Below, one piece after another: positions 8,371 to 16,604 of a stretch of 64,000 nucleotides of DNA (its first letter is position 1; each line of letters starts with the position of its first letter). Made by a program: the position numbers and the translations under genes. The notes under the pieces are model-generated. The model was given only the letters and a program-made list of their open reading frames with translations, was not told the DNA's origin and did not search any database. Source of the DNA: JBOEGW01 sp050633625 (GTDB taxonomy: Bacteria > Pseudomonadota > Alphaproteobacteria > Rhodobacterales > Rhodobacteraceae); NCBI GenBank assembly GCA_050633625.1, contig JBOEGW010000003.1:1-64000 (forward strand). The letters run 5' to 3'.

Positions 8371-9504
8371 ATGACCTCCGCAAGCCCCCCTGCCCCGCAC
8401 CTTGACATATTCCTCGTCGCGCCTCCCGGCCTTGAACCTGTGCTTGCCGCAGAGGCGCTGGAGGCGGGGTTTCTGGATGCGACGGCTGTGCCGGGTGGCG
8501 TCAGCATTTCGGGGGGATGGGACACGGTTTGGCGCGCAAATCTGGTGCTGCGCGGCGCAACGCGCGTTTTGGTGCGCATCGGCGGGTTTCGGGCCTTTCA
8601 TTTGGCTCAGCTCGACAAGCGCGCGCGCAAATTTGACTGGGGCGCGGTCTTGCGCCCGGATGTGCCTGTGCGTGTGCAGGTCTCCATCAACCGAAAATCC
8701 AAGATTTATCATGCTGGCGCGGCTGCGCAGCGCATTGAAAAAGCCATAACAGAAGAGCTTGGCGCGCCCATCTCGGACGAGGCTGACGTGCAAATCAAAG
8801 CGCGTTTTGACGATAATTTCGTGACGTTCTCCGTCGATAGCTCCGGCGAGTCGCTTCATAAACGCGGCCATAAAACCGGCGTCGGAAAGGCGCCAATCCG
8901 CGAAACTTTGGCGGCGCTGTTTTTACGGCAAATGGGCTATGACGGGCGTGAACCTGTGCTTGATCCGATGTGCGGCTCTGGGACTTTTGTGATTGAAGCG
9001 GCGGATTGGGCAAAGGGAGCGCTGCCCGGGCGGGCACGCCATTTTGCCTTCGAGACCTTTGCAACTTTTGATGCCCAACAGTGGGAGGCTCTGCGCCGTC
9101 AGCCGCTCGCCGCCCCTGAAACGCACCCAAGGTTTTTTGGATCAGACCGCAATGAAGCCGTTGTCAAAATGGCGCAAGCCAATGCGCGCGCCGCCGGGCT
9201 TGAGGCCCTATGCGACTTTCGCCACGCGGCAATTTCCGAACTTGAGCGGCCACCTGGCCCGCCCGGGCTGATCATGGTGAACCCGCCTTACGGAACTCGG
9301 ATCGGCAATAAAAAGCTGCTCTATGCGCTCTATGGGAGCCTTGGTAGCGTGTTGAAAGAGCGGTTCTCAGGCTGGCGAGTGGGCATTGTCACAAGTGATG
9401 AAAGCCTCGCGCGCGCCACGGATTTGCCCTTTGATCCGCCCGGGGCACCTGTTCCGCATGGTGGCCTCAAGATACGGCTCTACGCAACACCTGCGCTCCG
9501 GTAA
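8371..9504 (+). CDS. THUMP-domain class I SAM-dependent RNA methyltransferase (RlmL-type)
   Basis: A 377-residue protein with an N-terminal ferredoxin-like/THUMP region (about residues 10-160; it opens with LDIFLVAPPGLEPVLAAE) and a C-terminal Rossmann methyltransferase. Motif I is LDPMCGSGTFVIEA near residue 195 and motif IV is MVNPPYGTRIG near residue 305. This arrangement is that of the YcbY/RlmL N-terminal half and of Ypsc-like proteins, which make N2-methylguanosine in 23S rRNA. It lacks the second methyltransferase (RlmK) half of the enterobacterial fusion. Its 3' end overlaps the convergent EAL gene by 38 bp. Family confident; exact nucleotide target unknown. Confidence 0.88.
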   Translation: MTSASPPAPHLDIFLVAPPGLEPVLAAEALEAGFLDATAVPGGVSISGGWDTVWRANLVLRGATRVLVRIGGFRAFHLAQLDKRARKFDWGAVLRPDVPVRVQVSINRKSKIYHAGAAAQRIEKAITEELGAPISDEADVQIKARFDDNFVTFSVDSSGESLHKRGHKTGVGKAPIRETLAALFLRQMGYDGREPVLDPMCGSGTFVIEAADWAKGALPGRARHFAFETFATFDAQQWEALRRQPLAAPETHPRFFGSDRNEAVVKMAQANARAAGLEALCDFRHAAISELERPPGPPGLIMVNPPYGTRIGNKKLLYALYGSLGSVLKERFSGWRVGIVTSDESLARATDLPFDPPGAPVPHGGLKIRLYATPALR

Positions 9505-10726
9505 CTTCGCTGGTTTCGCGGTCCAATTGCGCTGTGGGGCGCCCCAACAAATAGCCCTGCGCGAAGCGTACGCCAATCTTGTGCAATGTCGCCAACTGGC
9601 CCGGGCGCTCGACGCCCTCAACGACCAATTCCGCACCCACTTCACTGCAATAGCCATGCAAGTGCCGGATCAAATGGCTTACCAATCGGTCAGTCTCAAT
9701 GTCTTCGGCAATGGATTTGTCGATTTTCAAAATGTCCGGGCGGAGTGCCAGAATATTGTGCAGCGAGGAGAACCCGCCGCCCGTATCATCCAGCGCCAGT
9801 TTTGCACCGTGACGCCGCGCTTGAGCGACCCGCTCCAACAAACGCGACTCGTTCAAGACCGGCTCATGCTCGGTCAATTCCAAGACAGTGCCGCGGTGAT
9901 CATGGCGCGCCAAAAATCGAAGGAACTCATCGGACATAAGCGCCTTTTCCGACAGGTTCACCCCGACGCGCATTTCGCCAGCCTCTTGGGCCGCCGCCTG
10001 CATAATCCGCTCAGCAAAGGCCAGTTCCATTTCAAACCCCATGTCATGGGCACGCGCGAGATCCAAAACGGTCGTGACATTCGCCCCCAAGTTCGGGCTC
10101 ATTCGGGTCAAGCCTTCAAGGTAGTGGATCGAAGCGTTTTGGAGATCGAACACTGGCTGAAAGACCGGAGAAAACTGTCCGGTTTCAATGACAGCACGAA
10201 GCTCGGCTGTGCGTTTGTCAAAGTGACGCCGGCTTTCGTCCAGAATGTTGAGATCAATGGAGACCAGAGCCGAGAAATGCCCCATGAACTGCGCGTGTTT
10301 TTCTGTCAGCTCAGGGCGCTCTTGTTGCGAAAAACAACAGAGCATCCCCACGGTCTCCCTGTTTGCATCTTGAATGGGCACGCCCAGATGCCCCCCAACG
10401 CCGAGCACATGTACAGCCGCAATGTCCTTGGCGCCGTCCGTCCTGCGAGTGTTGTGCATGACTGTTGGTAATTTGCCTTTCGCAATGCGCCAGCAAAGGC
10501 TTTGTTCAAGCGGGCTTGTCATGCCCGGCTCAATTCGGAATTCGGCAACAGATGGGGACATGGAGACATGGTCAATTTCACGTTTTCCCCCTCGAAATCG
10601 CGAAATGAATACGACATCCATATCCAGCGTCGATCTTATATGATCGAGCACCCAGCGCAGATGCGACACCGCGCCTGCCGTTTGATTTGTTTCAATACTC
10701 GAAGCATCCTCAAGCAAAGAATGCAT
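9467..10726 (-). CDS. GAF-EAL domain protein, probable c-di-GMP phosphodiesterase
   Basis: A 419-residue cytoplasmic protein. I chose the ATG preceded by GGGAAGG at seven bases rather than the longer frame. Residues ~20-160 look like a GAF sensor (VSHLRWVLDHIRSTLDMDVVF ... VLGVGGHLGVPI ... MLCCFS). Residues ~175-410 form an EAL domain. The signature reads EGL instead of EAL. The metal and catalytic residues appear kept: N in VGVNLSE, E in LELTEHE, the DD of LALDDTGGGFSS, K in DILKIDKSI and E in VVEGVE. There is no GGDEF domain. It should hydrolyse c-di-GMP in response to a ligand or redox cue bound by GAF. The signal is unknown. Confidence 0.85.
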   Translation of the reverse strand: MHSLLEDASSIETNQTAGAVSHLRWVLDHIRSTLDMDVVFISRFRGGKREIDHVSMSPSVAEFRIEPGMTSPLEQSLCWRIAKGKLPTVMHNTRRTDGAKDIAAVHVLGVGGHLGVPIQDANRETVGMLCCFSQQERPELTEKHAQFMGHFSALVSIDLNILDESRRHFDKRTAELRAVIETGQFSPVFQPVFDLQNASIHYLEGLTRMSPNLGANVTTVLDLARAHDMGFEMELAFAERIMQAAAQEAGEMRVGVNLSEKALMSDEFLRFLARHDHRGTVLELTEHEPVLNESRLLERVAQARRHGAKLALDDTGGGFSSLHNILALRPDILKIDKSIAEDIETDRLVSHLIRHLHGYCSEVGAELVVEGVERPGQLATLHKIGVRFAQGYLLGRPTAQLDRETSEVTGAQVLRRAVS

Positions 10727-10835
10727 GGCATAACCTTCCCAAGTGTATGCACAACCATAACACGAACAGGGCGCATTCGTACCCGTCTTTTTGGGCAATC
10801 TGGAATGGTTTTCGAGACTAAAGTCGTAGAAACAT

Positions 10836-11294
10836 TCAGAAATCTGCGCGTCGCAGGTCGTCAAGCAGGTCCAAAAGGGACTCCAGCTTGTCCTTGCCGA
10901 AGGCGGCTTCCATGCGTGCCAAAGTTGCGCGCGAGGCATCCGAATGCGCAGCAATGAGCGCGCGGCCTTGATCGGAAATCGTCACCATTGTCTTGCGCCG
11001 GTCATGCGCATCGGGCGCGCGTGCAAGCAGGCCTTCGGCTTCCATCGACTTCAAGATACGTGTCAACGAGGGCAACAACAGGCAGGCGGCCTGCGCGATG
11101 GCGGAGTGCTCCATCGCACCGCCTTCGTCCAGCACCCTCAAGACGCGCCATTTTTGTTCGTTGATCCCGCTTTGCGCCAGCATTTCGCGAATAGGCCCCA
11201 TCACCTTTTCGCGCGCCCTCAACAGGGCGATCGGCAAGGAGCGGTCTGTTTTCGTGTCATGCGTGGCGCCAGTATGGGAGCGGTCTTGATCCAT
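10836..11294 (-). CDS. hpaR: HpaR, MarR-family regulator of homoprotocatechuate catabolism
   Basis: 152 residues from the chosen ATG. It matches the HpaR branch of MarR regulators: LPIALLRAREKVMGPIREML, INEQKWRVLRVLDE, then the winged helix AIAQAACLLLPSLTRILKSMEAEGLL and the wing DAHDRRKTMVTIS. It is divergent from the hpaF-E-D-G-H operon with a 137-bp shared intergenic region. By the known role of HpaR it should repress that operon until a pathway substrate such as 4-hydroxyphenylacetate or homoprotocatechuate binds. No strong ribosome binding site is seen at this start; a start a few codons away is possible. Confidence 0.88.
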   Translation of the reverse strand: MDQDRSHTGATHDTKTDRSLPIALLRAREKVMGPIREMLAQSGINEQKWRVLRVLDEGGAMEHSAIAQAACLLLPSLTRILKSMEAEGLLARAPDAHDRRKTMVTISDQGRALIAAHSDASRATLARMEAAFGKDKLESLLDLLDDLRRADF

Positions 11295-11389
11295 GCGAGG
11301 GTGTATCGCGCTTTTGGGCCACTTCGGCAAGTCTGGGGCAAGTCTGAGGGACCTCTGGGGGAAGTGACGTTGTGGCAAATTACTTTACA

Positions 11390-11397
11390 AGTTAACT
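11390..11397. promoter_or_regulatory. Candidate HpaR operator palindrome
   Basis: A perfect AGTTAACT palindrome, flanked by further A/T-rich symmetry (TTACAAGTTAACTACT), lies 35 bp before the hpaF start in the hpaR-hpaF intergenic region. MarR-type dimers bind such palindromes, and the position suits repression of hpaF. HpaR binding is inferred. Confidence 0.45.
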
Positions 11398-11431
11398 ACT
11401 ATGTCCTAAGAACGCCCAAGGAGGAGGCCCG

Positions 11432-11824
11432 ATGGCGCATTTGATGATCGACTATTCCGCCAATGTGGAAGCGCGGCTGGATATGGCGGGCCTGTGCCGC
11501 GCCTTGCGCGATGCGGCGCTTGAAACAGGGGTATTTCCTGCGGCGGGCCTGCGCGTGCGCGCCGTTCGCGTTGATCATTTCGCCATGGCGAACGACGACC
11601 CCCAACATGGGTTCATCGACCTCTCTGTGCGCCTGCGCGAGGGGCGCAGTTCACAGATGAAGGCCGCGGCCACGGCGCATATTTTCGCGCGCCTTGAGAG
11701 CTATTGCGCCTCTGCGCTCGCCAGCTCCTCACTGATGATTTCCATGGAAATGCGCGACATTGACGCCGCCTTGTCCCCCAAAACCTCCACTATTCGCCAA
11801 TACTTGCCCGGAGACCTCACATGA
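11432..11824 (+). CDS. hpaF: 5-carboxymethyl-2-hydroxymuconate delta-isomerase
   Basis: 130 residues, the usual length of CHM isomerase. It opens MAHLMIDYSANVE; the Pro-1 of mature homologues is replaced by Ala here. It continues with AVRVDHFAMANDDPQHGFIDLSVRLREGR, typical of the HpaF tautomerase-like family. It isomerises 5-carboxymethyl-2-hydroxymuconate in homoprotocatechuate meta-cleavage. It is first in the operon, with a strong AAGGAGGAGG ribosome binding site, and overlaps hpaE by 4 bp (ATGA). Confidence 0.9.
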   Translation: MAHLMIDYSANVEARLDMAGLCRALRDAALETGVFPAAGLRVRAVRVDHFAMANDDPQHGFIDLSVRLREGRSSQMKAAATAHIFARLESYCASALASSSLMISMEMRDIDAALSPKTSTIRQYLPGDLT

Positions 11825-13326
11825 GCGACCTAAACGCCAATCTGAAGACCCTCACCAAGAATCTCGCCCGGTTTAAGGACCAAGGCATTCTCAATCTGAT
11901 CAATGGGCAAGATGTGCCGGGCGCGGAGAGCTTCGAGACCCGTTCTCCCGTCGATGAAAGCTTGATTTGCACAGTGGCGCGCGGGACGGCAACAGACATA
12001 GACACCGCCGCCAAAGCCGCCAAAGCCGCGTTCCCAGCTTGGGCTGCTACGTCTGGCAGCGAGCGCAAAGCGATCCTTCACAAGATCGCTGATCTTATCG
12101 TTGAACGCGCTGAAGAAATTGCGCTGGCCGAATGCTGGGACACCGGCCAAGCGCTGCGGTTCATGTCCAAAGCGGCGCTGCGTGGGGCGGAGAATTTCCG
12201 CTTTTTTGCTGATAAGGCCCCCGCCGCCCGTGACGGTCACAACCTGCCAACCGCAACTCATATGAACATGTCGTCGCGCAGCCCAATCGGCCCGGTTGGC
12301 GTGATTACCCCGTGGAACACGCCTTTCATGTTGTCCACTTGGAAGATCGCCCCCGCCCTCGCTGCGGGCTGTACGGTTGTGCACAAACCAGCAGAGTTTT
12401 CGCCGCTCACGGCGCGTATATTGGCGGAAATCGCCCATGAGGCGGGCTTGCCTGCCGGGGTTTGGAACCTTGTGAATGGCCTCGGAGAAGAGGCCGGGCG
12501 CGCGTTGACGGAGCACCCGGACATCAAGGCAATTGCCTTTGTTGGCGAGAGCAAAACCGGATCAATGATCATGAAACAAGGCGCTGACACTCTCAAACGC
12601 GTTCACTTTGAATTGGGCGGCAAAAACCCTGTTTTGGTGTTCGAGGACGCCGACCTTGAGCGCGCCTTGGATGCGGCAATCTTCATGATTTATTCGCTCA
12701 ATGGCGAGCGATGCACATCCTCATCGCGGCTTTTGGTGCAAGAGAGCATCGCCCCTGAATTCCTCGACAAACTCACAGCGAGGGTCAAGGCGATCAAGGT
12801 TGGGCATCCGCTCGACCCCGTTACCGAAGTCGGCCCTCTGATTCACAAAACCCACTTTGACAAAGTGACCTCGTATTTCGACATTGCGCGAACAGACGGG
12901 GCCACAATCGCCGCAGGGGGCGCTCGGGTGGGCGACACCGGCTGGTTCGTTGCGCCCACGCTGTTCACCAACGCCCGCCAAGACATGCGTATTTCTCAGG
13001 AAGAGATTTTTGGCCCCGTTTTGACAGCGCTGACCTTCAAGGATGAAGCAGAAGCGCTCACGATTGCCAATGATGTCGACTATGGGCTGACCGGCTATGT
13101 CTGGACGAACAACGTCACCCGCGCAATCCGCGTCTCCGAGCGGCTTGAAGCCGGGATGATTTGGGTGAACTCGGAAAACGTCCGCCACCTTCCAACCCCT
13201 TTTGGCGGCGTGAAGGCGTCCGGCATTGGCCGCGATGGCGGCGATTGGTCGTTTGAATTTTACATGGAACAAAAGAACGTGGCCTTCGCCACGGGCAACC
13301 ACAAAATCGCGCGGCTTGGCGCCTAG
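11821..13326 (+). CDS. hpaE: 5-carboxymethyl-2-hydroxymuconate semialdehyde dehydrogenase
   Basis: 501 residues of the NAD(P)-dependent aldehyde dehydrogenase superfamily. Recognisable are the PVGVITPWNTPFMLS segment, the catalytic Glu in HFELGGKNPV (near residue 262), the catalytic Cys in NGERCTSSSRL (near residue 298) and the EEIFGPV motif. Position between the isomerase and the ring-cleavage dioxygenase identifies it as HpaE, which oxidises the semialdehyde made by HpaD to 5-carboxymethyl-2-hydroxymuconate. Translation is coupled to hpaF by a 4-bp overlap. Full length, with no oddities. Confidence 0.93.
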   Translation: MSDLNANLKTLTKNLARFKDQGILNLINGQDVPGAESFETRSPVDESLICTVARGTATDIDTAAKAAKAAFPAWAATSGSERKAILHKIADLIVERAEEIALAECWDTGQALRFMSKAALRGAENFRFFADKAPAARDGHNLPTATHMNMSSRSPIGPVGVITPWNTPFMLSTWKIAPALAAGCTVVHKPAEFSPLTARILAEIAHEAGLPAGVWNLVNGLGEEAGRALTEHPDIKAIAFVGESKTGSMIMKQGADTLKRVHFELGGKNPVLVFEDADLERALDAAIFMIYSLNGERCTSSSRLLVQESIAPEFLDKLTARVKAIKVGHPLDPVTEVGPLIHKTHFDKVTSYFDIARTDGATIAAGGARVGDTGWFVAPTLFTNARQDMRISQEEIFGPVLTALTFKDEAEALTIANDVDYGLTGYVWTNNVTRAIRVSERLEAGMIWVNSENVRHLPTPFGGVKASGIGRDGGDWSFEFYMEQKNVAFATGNHKIARLGA

Positions 13327-13344
13327 TTTCTGGGAGGAAAAACC

Positions 13345-14196
13345 ATGGGAGAAATCGTGCTTGCGGCCAAAGTGACCCACGTGCCGACCTTGCAAATGAG
13401 CGAACAAGAAGGGCCAATCAAAGGCCGCCGCCAGCCCGCCATCGACGGGTTGCTGGACCTTGCGCGCCGGGCCAAAGCGCTGGAGGTGGATACTGTCGTA
13501 ATTTGCGATACGCATTGGCTGATCAACGCCGGGTTTCACATCAACGCGCGGGAGGATTTCGAAGGGCTTTTGACAAGTTCGGAGTTTCCTCAATTCATCA
13601 AAGACATGCCCTATAGCCACCGGGGCCACCCTGCCCTTGGTCACGCCATCGCAAAGGCGGCGAGCGATATGGGCGCGTTCACCCTCGCCCATGAAGTCGA
13701 AAGCCTTGATCTGGAATACGGCACTCTGGTGCCCATGCATTTCATGTCCCGCGAACACGATATGAAGGTGATTTCCATCGCCGCCTTTTGCACGACACAT
13801 GATCACGATGAAAGCCGGATTATGGGCGAAGCGATCCGCAAAGCCGTTGAGGCCAGCGAGAGCCGGGTGATGTTGCTCGCTTCCGGCTCGTTGTCCCATC
13901 AAATGTGGTCCAACCGCGATTACGCGCCCAATGATGGCACCTTCAACAACTCTTCCGAGTTCAACCAACAGGTCGATTTGATGGTGCTTGAGATGTGGAA
14001 ACGCGGGGACCATGCGACCTTTCTCAAAATGCTGGGCGATTATGCCGTGCGTTGTTCTGGCGAGGGCGCGATGCATGACACGGCTATGCTATACGGCGCG
14101 CTCGGCTGGGACAGCTACGCTGGGAAATGCGAAATCATCACGCCCTATTTCCCCTCCTCCGGCACCGGGCAGGTCAATGTCCTGTTCCCGGTATGA
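13345..14196 (+). CDS. hpaD: 3,4-dihydroxyphenylacetate 2,3-dioxygenase (extradiol, class III)
   Basis: 283 residues of the LigB-type (protein family III) extradiol dioxygenases, distinct from the vicinal-oxygen-chelate type. Metal-site histidines are seen in KVTHVPTLQ and CDTHWL. Conserved HRGHPALGHAIA and LASGSLSHQMW segments match HpaD of Proteobacteria. It cleaves homoprotocatechuate to 5-carboxymethyl-2-hydroxymuconate semialdehyde using Fe(II). GGGAGG ribosome binding site; 18-bp gap after hpaE. Confidence 0.92.
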   Translation: MGEIVLAAKVTHVPTLQMSEQEGPIKGRRQPAIDGLLDLARRAKALEVDTVVICDTHWLINAGFHINAREDFEGLLTSSEFPQFIKDMPYSHRGHPALGHAIAKAASDMGAFTLAHEVESLDLEYGTLVPMHFMSREHDMKVISIAAFCTTHDHDESRIMGEAIRKAVEASESRVMLLASGSLSHQMWSNRDYAPNDGTFNNSSEFNQQVDLMVLEMWKRGDHATFLKMLGDYAVRCSGEGAMHDTAMLYGALGWDSYAGKCEIITPYFPSSGTGQVNVLFPV

Positions 14197-14218
14197 CCGC
14201 CCTTAACACACGAGAAAC

Positions 14219-15076
14219 ATGATGAAATTCGCAACCTTCACCGCCAATAACAGCCAGTTTTATGGCGCCGTCTCGGACAAGGGCATGATCGCGCTCTCCC
14301 CTGATTATCCCGAATGGAACACCCTGCGCGATGTTATTGCGGCGGGCGGGCTTGGCGCGCTTGAGAAATTCGCCAAAGGGCAATCTGTTACGCACCCTTT
14401 TGGCAGCTTCACCTATGATATTCCGGTGCCAAACCCAGAGAAAATCCTCTGTGTCGGAGTGAATTTCCCCGACCGCAACGCCGAATACAAGGACGGCTCA
14501 TCGCAGCCAAAACACATGTCCCTTTTTCCTCGATTTGCGCGCAGTTTCACCGGCCACGGTCAGCCGCTTGTGCGCCCGCCGGAAAACCATACCCTCGACT
14601 ACGAAGGCGAGGTCGCGGTCGTGATTGGCAAGGGCGGCCGGCGGATCAAACCCGAAGACGCCTATGACCATATCGCGGCGCTGACCCTGTGCAACGAAGG
14701 CACGATCCGCGATTGGGTGCGCCACGCGAAATTCAACGTGACGCAAGGCAAAAACTGGGACAAATCCGGCGCGATTGGCCCTTGGCTTGTGCCGTTCACG
14801 GATGCGGCGCAGCTGGATGAAGCGCGCCTCATGACGCGGGTCAACGGCGAGCTGCGCCAAGACGACGCGCTCAAAAACATGATGTTCCCGATCCGCGAGG
14901 AGATTGCCTATATCTCGACATTCACCACGCTGGAGCCGGGCGATATCATCATCACCGGCACCCCAACTGGCGCGGGCGCGCGCTTTGATCCGCCCCGCTA
15001 CCTCAAACCCGGCGATCTGGTTGAAGTTGAAGTCCCGGGAATTGGCGTTTTGAGCAATGGCGTGGTGGACGAATGA
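14219..15076 (+). CDS. hpaG: Fumarylacetoacetate hydrolase-family protein, HpaG-type
   Basis: 285 residues of the FAH family. Metal ligands are visible in LDYEGEVAVVIGKGG (the E-x-E pair) and the following D; the C-terminal GDIIITGTPTGAG motif is also present. In this operon it should act as the HpaG decarboxylase/isomerase (OPET to HHDD). Enterobacterial HpaG is a fusion of two such domains of about 430 residues; here only one domain is encoded, as in many alphaproteobacteria. Two ATGs are adjacent at the start; either may be used. It overlaps hpaH by 4 bp. Confidence 0.85.
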   Translation: MMKFATFTANNSQFYGAVSDKGMIALSPDYPEWNTLRDVIAAGGLGALEKFAKGQSVTHPFGSFTYDIPVPNPEKILCVGVNFPDRNAEYKDGSSQPKHMSLFPRFARSFTGHGQPLVRPPENHTLDYEGEVAVVIGKGGRRIKPEDAYDHIAALTLCNEGTIRDWVRHAKFNVTQGKNWDKSGAIGPWLVPFTDAAQLDEARLMTRVNGELRQDDALKNMMFPIREEIAYISTFTTLEPGDIIITGTPTGAGARFDPPRYLKPGDLVEVEVPGIGVLSNGVVDE

Positions 15077-15873
15077 TCACTGACGCACAGGTTGAGAGGG
15101 CTGCGCTTGATGTGCTGGACGCCGAAGCCAGCCGCCAGCAAATCGGGCTCCTGTCTCTGCGCCATCCGGGCATGACCCTTGATGACGCCTACCGGATCCA
15201 AGCCGCGCATATGGCGCAAAAGCTGGCGTCCGGGCGCAAGATCATCGGCTGGAAGATCGGACTAACTTCCAAAGTGATGCAAGACGCGCTGGGCATCGAC
15301 ACCCCAGACAGCGGTGTCCTTTACGACGATATGTTGTTTGAAACAGGGGCGCGCGTGCCCAATGGCCGCTTCATCCAACCGCGCATCGAAACCGAAATCG
15401 CCTTTATGATGAAAGCGCCGTTAGAAGGCCAGGTCACCCGTGAACAAGTGATCGCCGCGACGGATTTCGTCGCCCCCTCCATCGAGATCCTCGACACCCG
15501 GATTTTGCGCACCGACCCGGCAAGCGGGCAACCTCGGATCATCACAGATACCGTTTCTGACAACGCCGCAAATGCAGGGATCGTGCTTGGTGCGGCGCGC
15601 AATCCATTCAGCGCATTTGATCTGCGATGGGTCGGGGCGATCCTTTTTAGGAACTCAGAGGTGGTGGCAACAGGGCTAGGCGCGGCGGTGCTCAATGATC
15701 CCGTCACCGGCCTCATCTGGCTCGCCGCGCGCATGGGGCAATACGGCCAGCGCATCGAGCCGGGTCAGATCGTCCTGTCCGGCAGCTTCATCGCCCCAAT
15801 TGAGTGTCCGCCCGGCACAGAAATTCATGCTGATTTCGGCGCTTTCGGATCGGTCGATATCGGCTTTGACTAA
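15073..15873 (+). CDS. hpaH: 2-oxo-hept-3-ene-1,7-dioate hydratase
   Basis: 266 residues of the MhpD/HpaH hydratase family. Signatures include LSLRHPGMTLDDAYRIQAAH, GWKIGLTSKVMQ, PRIETEIAFMM (metal-binding E-x-E) and LSGSFIAPIECPPGTEI. It hydrates the HpaG product to the substrate of the HpaI aldolase. hpaI is not found in this window, nor is the hpaBC monooxygenase, so the pathway must be completed elsewhere. Last gene of the hpa operon; a bidirectional-looking hairpin follows. Confidence 0.92.
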   Translation: MITDAQVERAALDVLDAEASRQQIGLLSLRHPGMTLDDAYRIQAAHMAQKLASGRKIIGWKIGLTSKVMQDALGIDTPDSGVLYDDMLFETGARVPNGRFIQPRIETEIAFMMKAPLEGQVTREQVIAATDFVAPSIEILDTRILRTDPASGQPRIITDTVSDNAANAGIVLGAARNPFSAFDLRWVGAILFRNSEVVATGLGAAVLNDPVTGLIWLAARMGQYGQRIEPGQIVLSGSFIAPIECPPGTEIHADFGAFGSVDIGFD

Positions 15874-15921
15874 GGCGATCCGCGCCTTTTCAGTGTTCCA
15901 AAAATATCCCCGCCGGAGGCA

Positions 15922-15957
15922 TAAAACAAAAACACCGCCCATCACTGAGCGGTGCTT
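15922..15957 (-). terminator. Rho-independent terminator after scoB (possibly bidirectional)
   Basis: On the minus strand the stem CACCGC / GCGGTG with a ~10-nt loop is followed by TTTTTGTTTT, 20-55 bp after the scoB stop. On the plus strand the same hairpin is followed by CTTTTCGTCTTT and could also end the hpa operon. Confidence 0.75.
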
Positions 15958-15977
15958 TTCGTCTTTAATGAGCGCAG

Positions 15978-16604
15978 TTAGCCAACAATTGTCGCTTGTG
16001 TTGCGGCGCGCATCTCATCTTCGGTGACGCCTTCGGCAAGCTCCACAATCTTCAGCCCCCCCTCCACAACGTCCAGAACGCCAAGCCCGGTGATGATCCG
16101 GTCCACAACGCCCTTGCCAGTGAGCGGCAAGGTACATTCCTTGAGCACCTTACTGTCGCCATGCTTGTTCGTGTGATCCATAACCACGATGACCCGGCCA
16201 ACGCCCGCGACCAAATCCATCGCGCCGCCCATGCCTTTGACCAGCTTCCCGGGGATCATCCAGTTCGCCAAATCGCCGTTTTCTGCCACTTCCATCGCGC
16301 CCAGAATGGCCGCAGCAATCTTGCCGCCCCGGATCATGCCAAAGGACGTCGCACTGTCAAAGTAAGCTGTGCGTTTGAGTTCGGTGATGGTCTGTTTGCC
16401 CGCGTTGATCAGGTCCGGGTCTTCGTCGCCCTCATAGGGAAACGGCCCCATGCCAAGCATACCGTTTTCCGACTGCAGCGTAATATCCTTGTCGCCCACG
16501 TAGTTTGCCACCAGCGTCGGAATCCCGATGCCAAGGTTCACATACATGCCGTCTTCAAGCTCTTGTGCCGCGCGGGCAGCCATTTGGTTCCGATCCCAGC
16601 CCAT
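15978..16604 (-). CDS. scoB: 3-oxoacid CoA-transferase subunit B
   Basis: 208 residues of the beta subunit of class I CoA-transferases. It shows the active-site glutamate in LQSENGMLGMGPFP (near residue 47), GIPTLVANYV, and the GMGGAMDLV segment. With scoA it should form succinyl-CoA:3-oxoacid CoA-transferase, which activates acetoacetate (for example in polyhydroxybutyrate turnover). A related 3-oxoadipate CoA-transferase role (PcaJ) cannot be excluded by sequence alone. Its start shares one base with the scoA stop (TAATG). Confidence 0.9.
   Translation of the reverse strand: MGWDRNQMAARAAQELEDGMYVNLGIGIPTLVANYVGDKDITLQSENGMLGMGPFPYEGDEDPDLINAGKQTITELKRTAYFDSATSFGMIRGGKIAAAILGAMEVAENGDLANWMIPGKLVKGMGGAMDLVAGVGRVIVVMDHTNKHGDSKVLKECTLPLTGKGVVDRIITGLGVLDVVEGGLKIVELAEGVTEDEMRAATQATIVG

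Noticed and set aside
12721..14076. 451-codon minus-strand frame opposite hpaE/hpaD
   Set aside because: It lies entirely under two well-identified genes with family motifs, and its His-rich translation is typical of a reverse-complement shadow.
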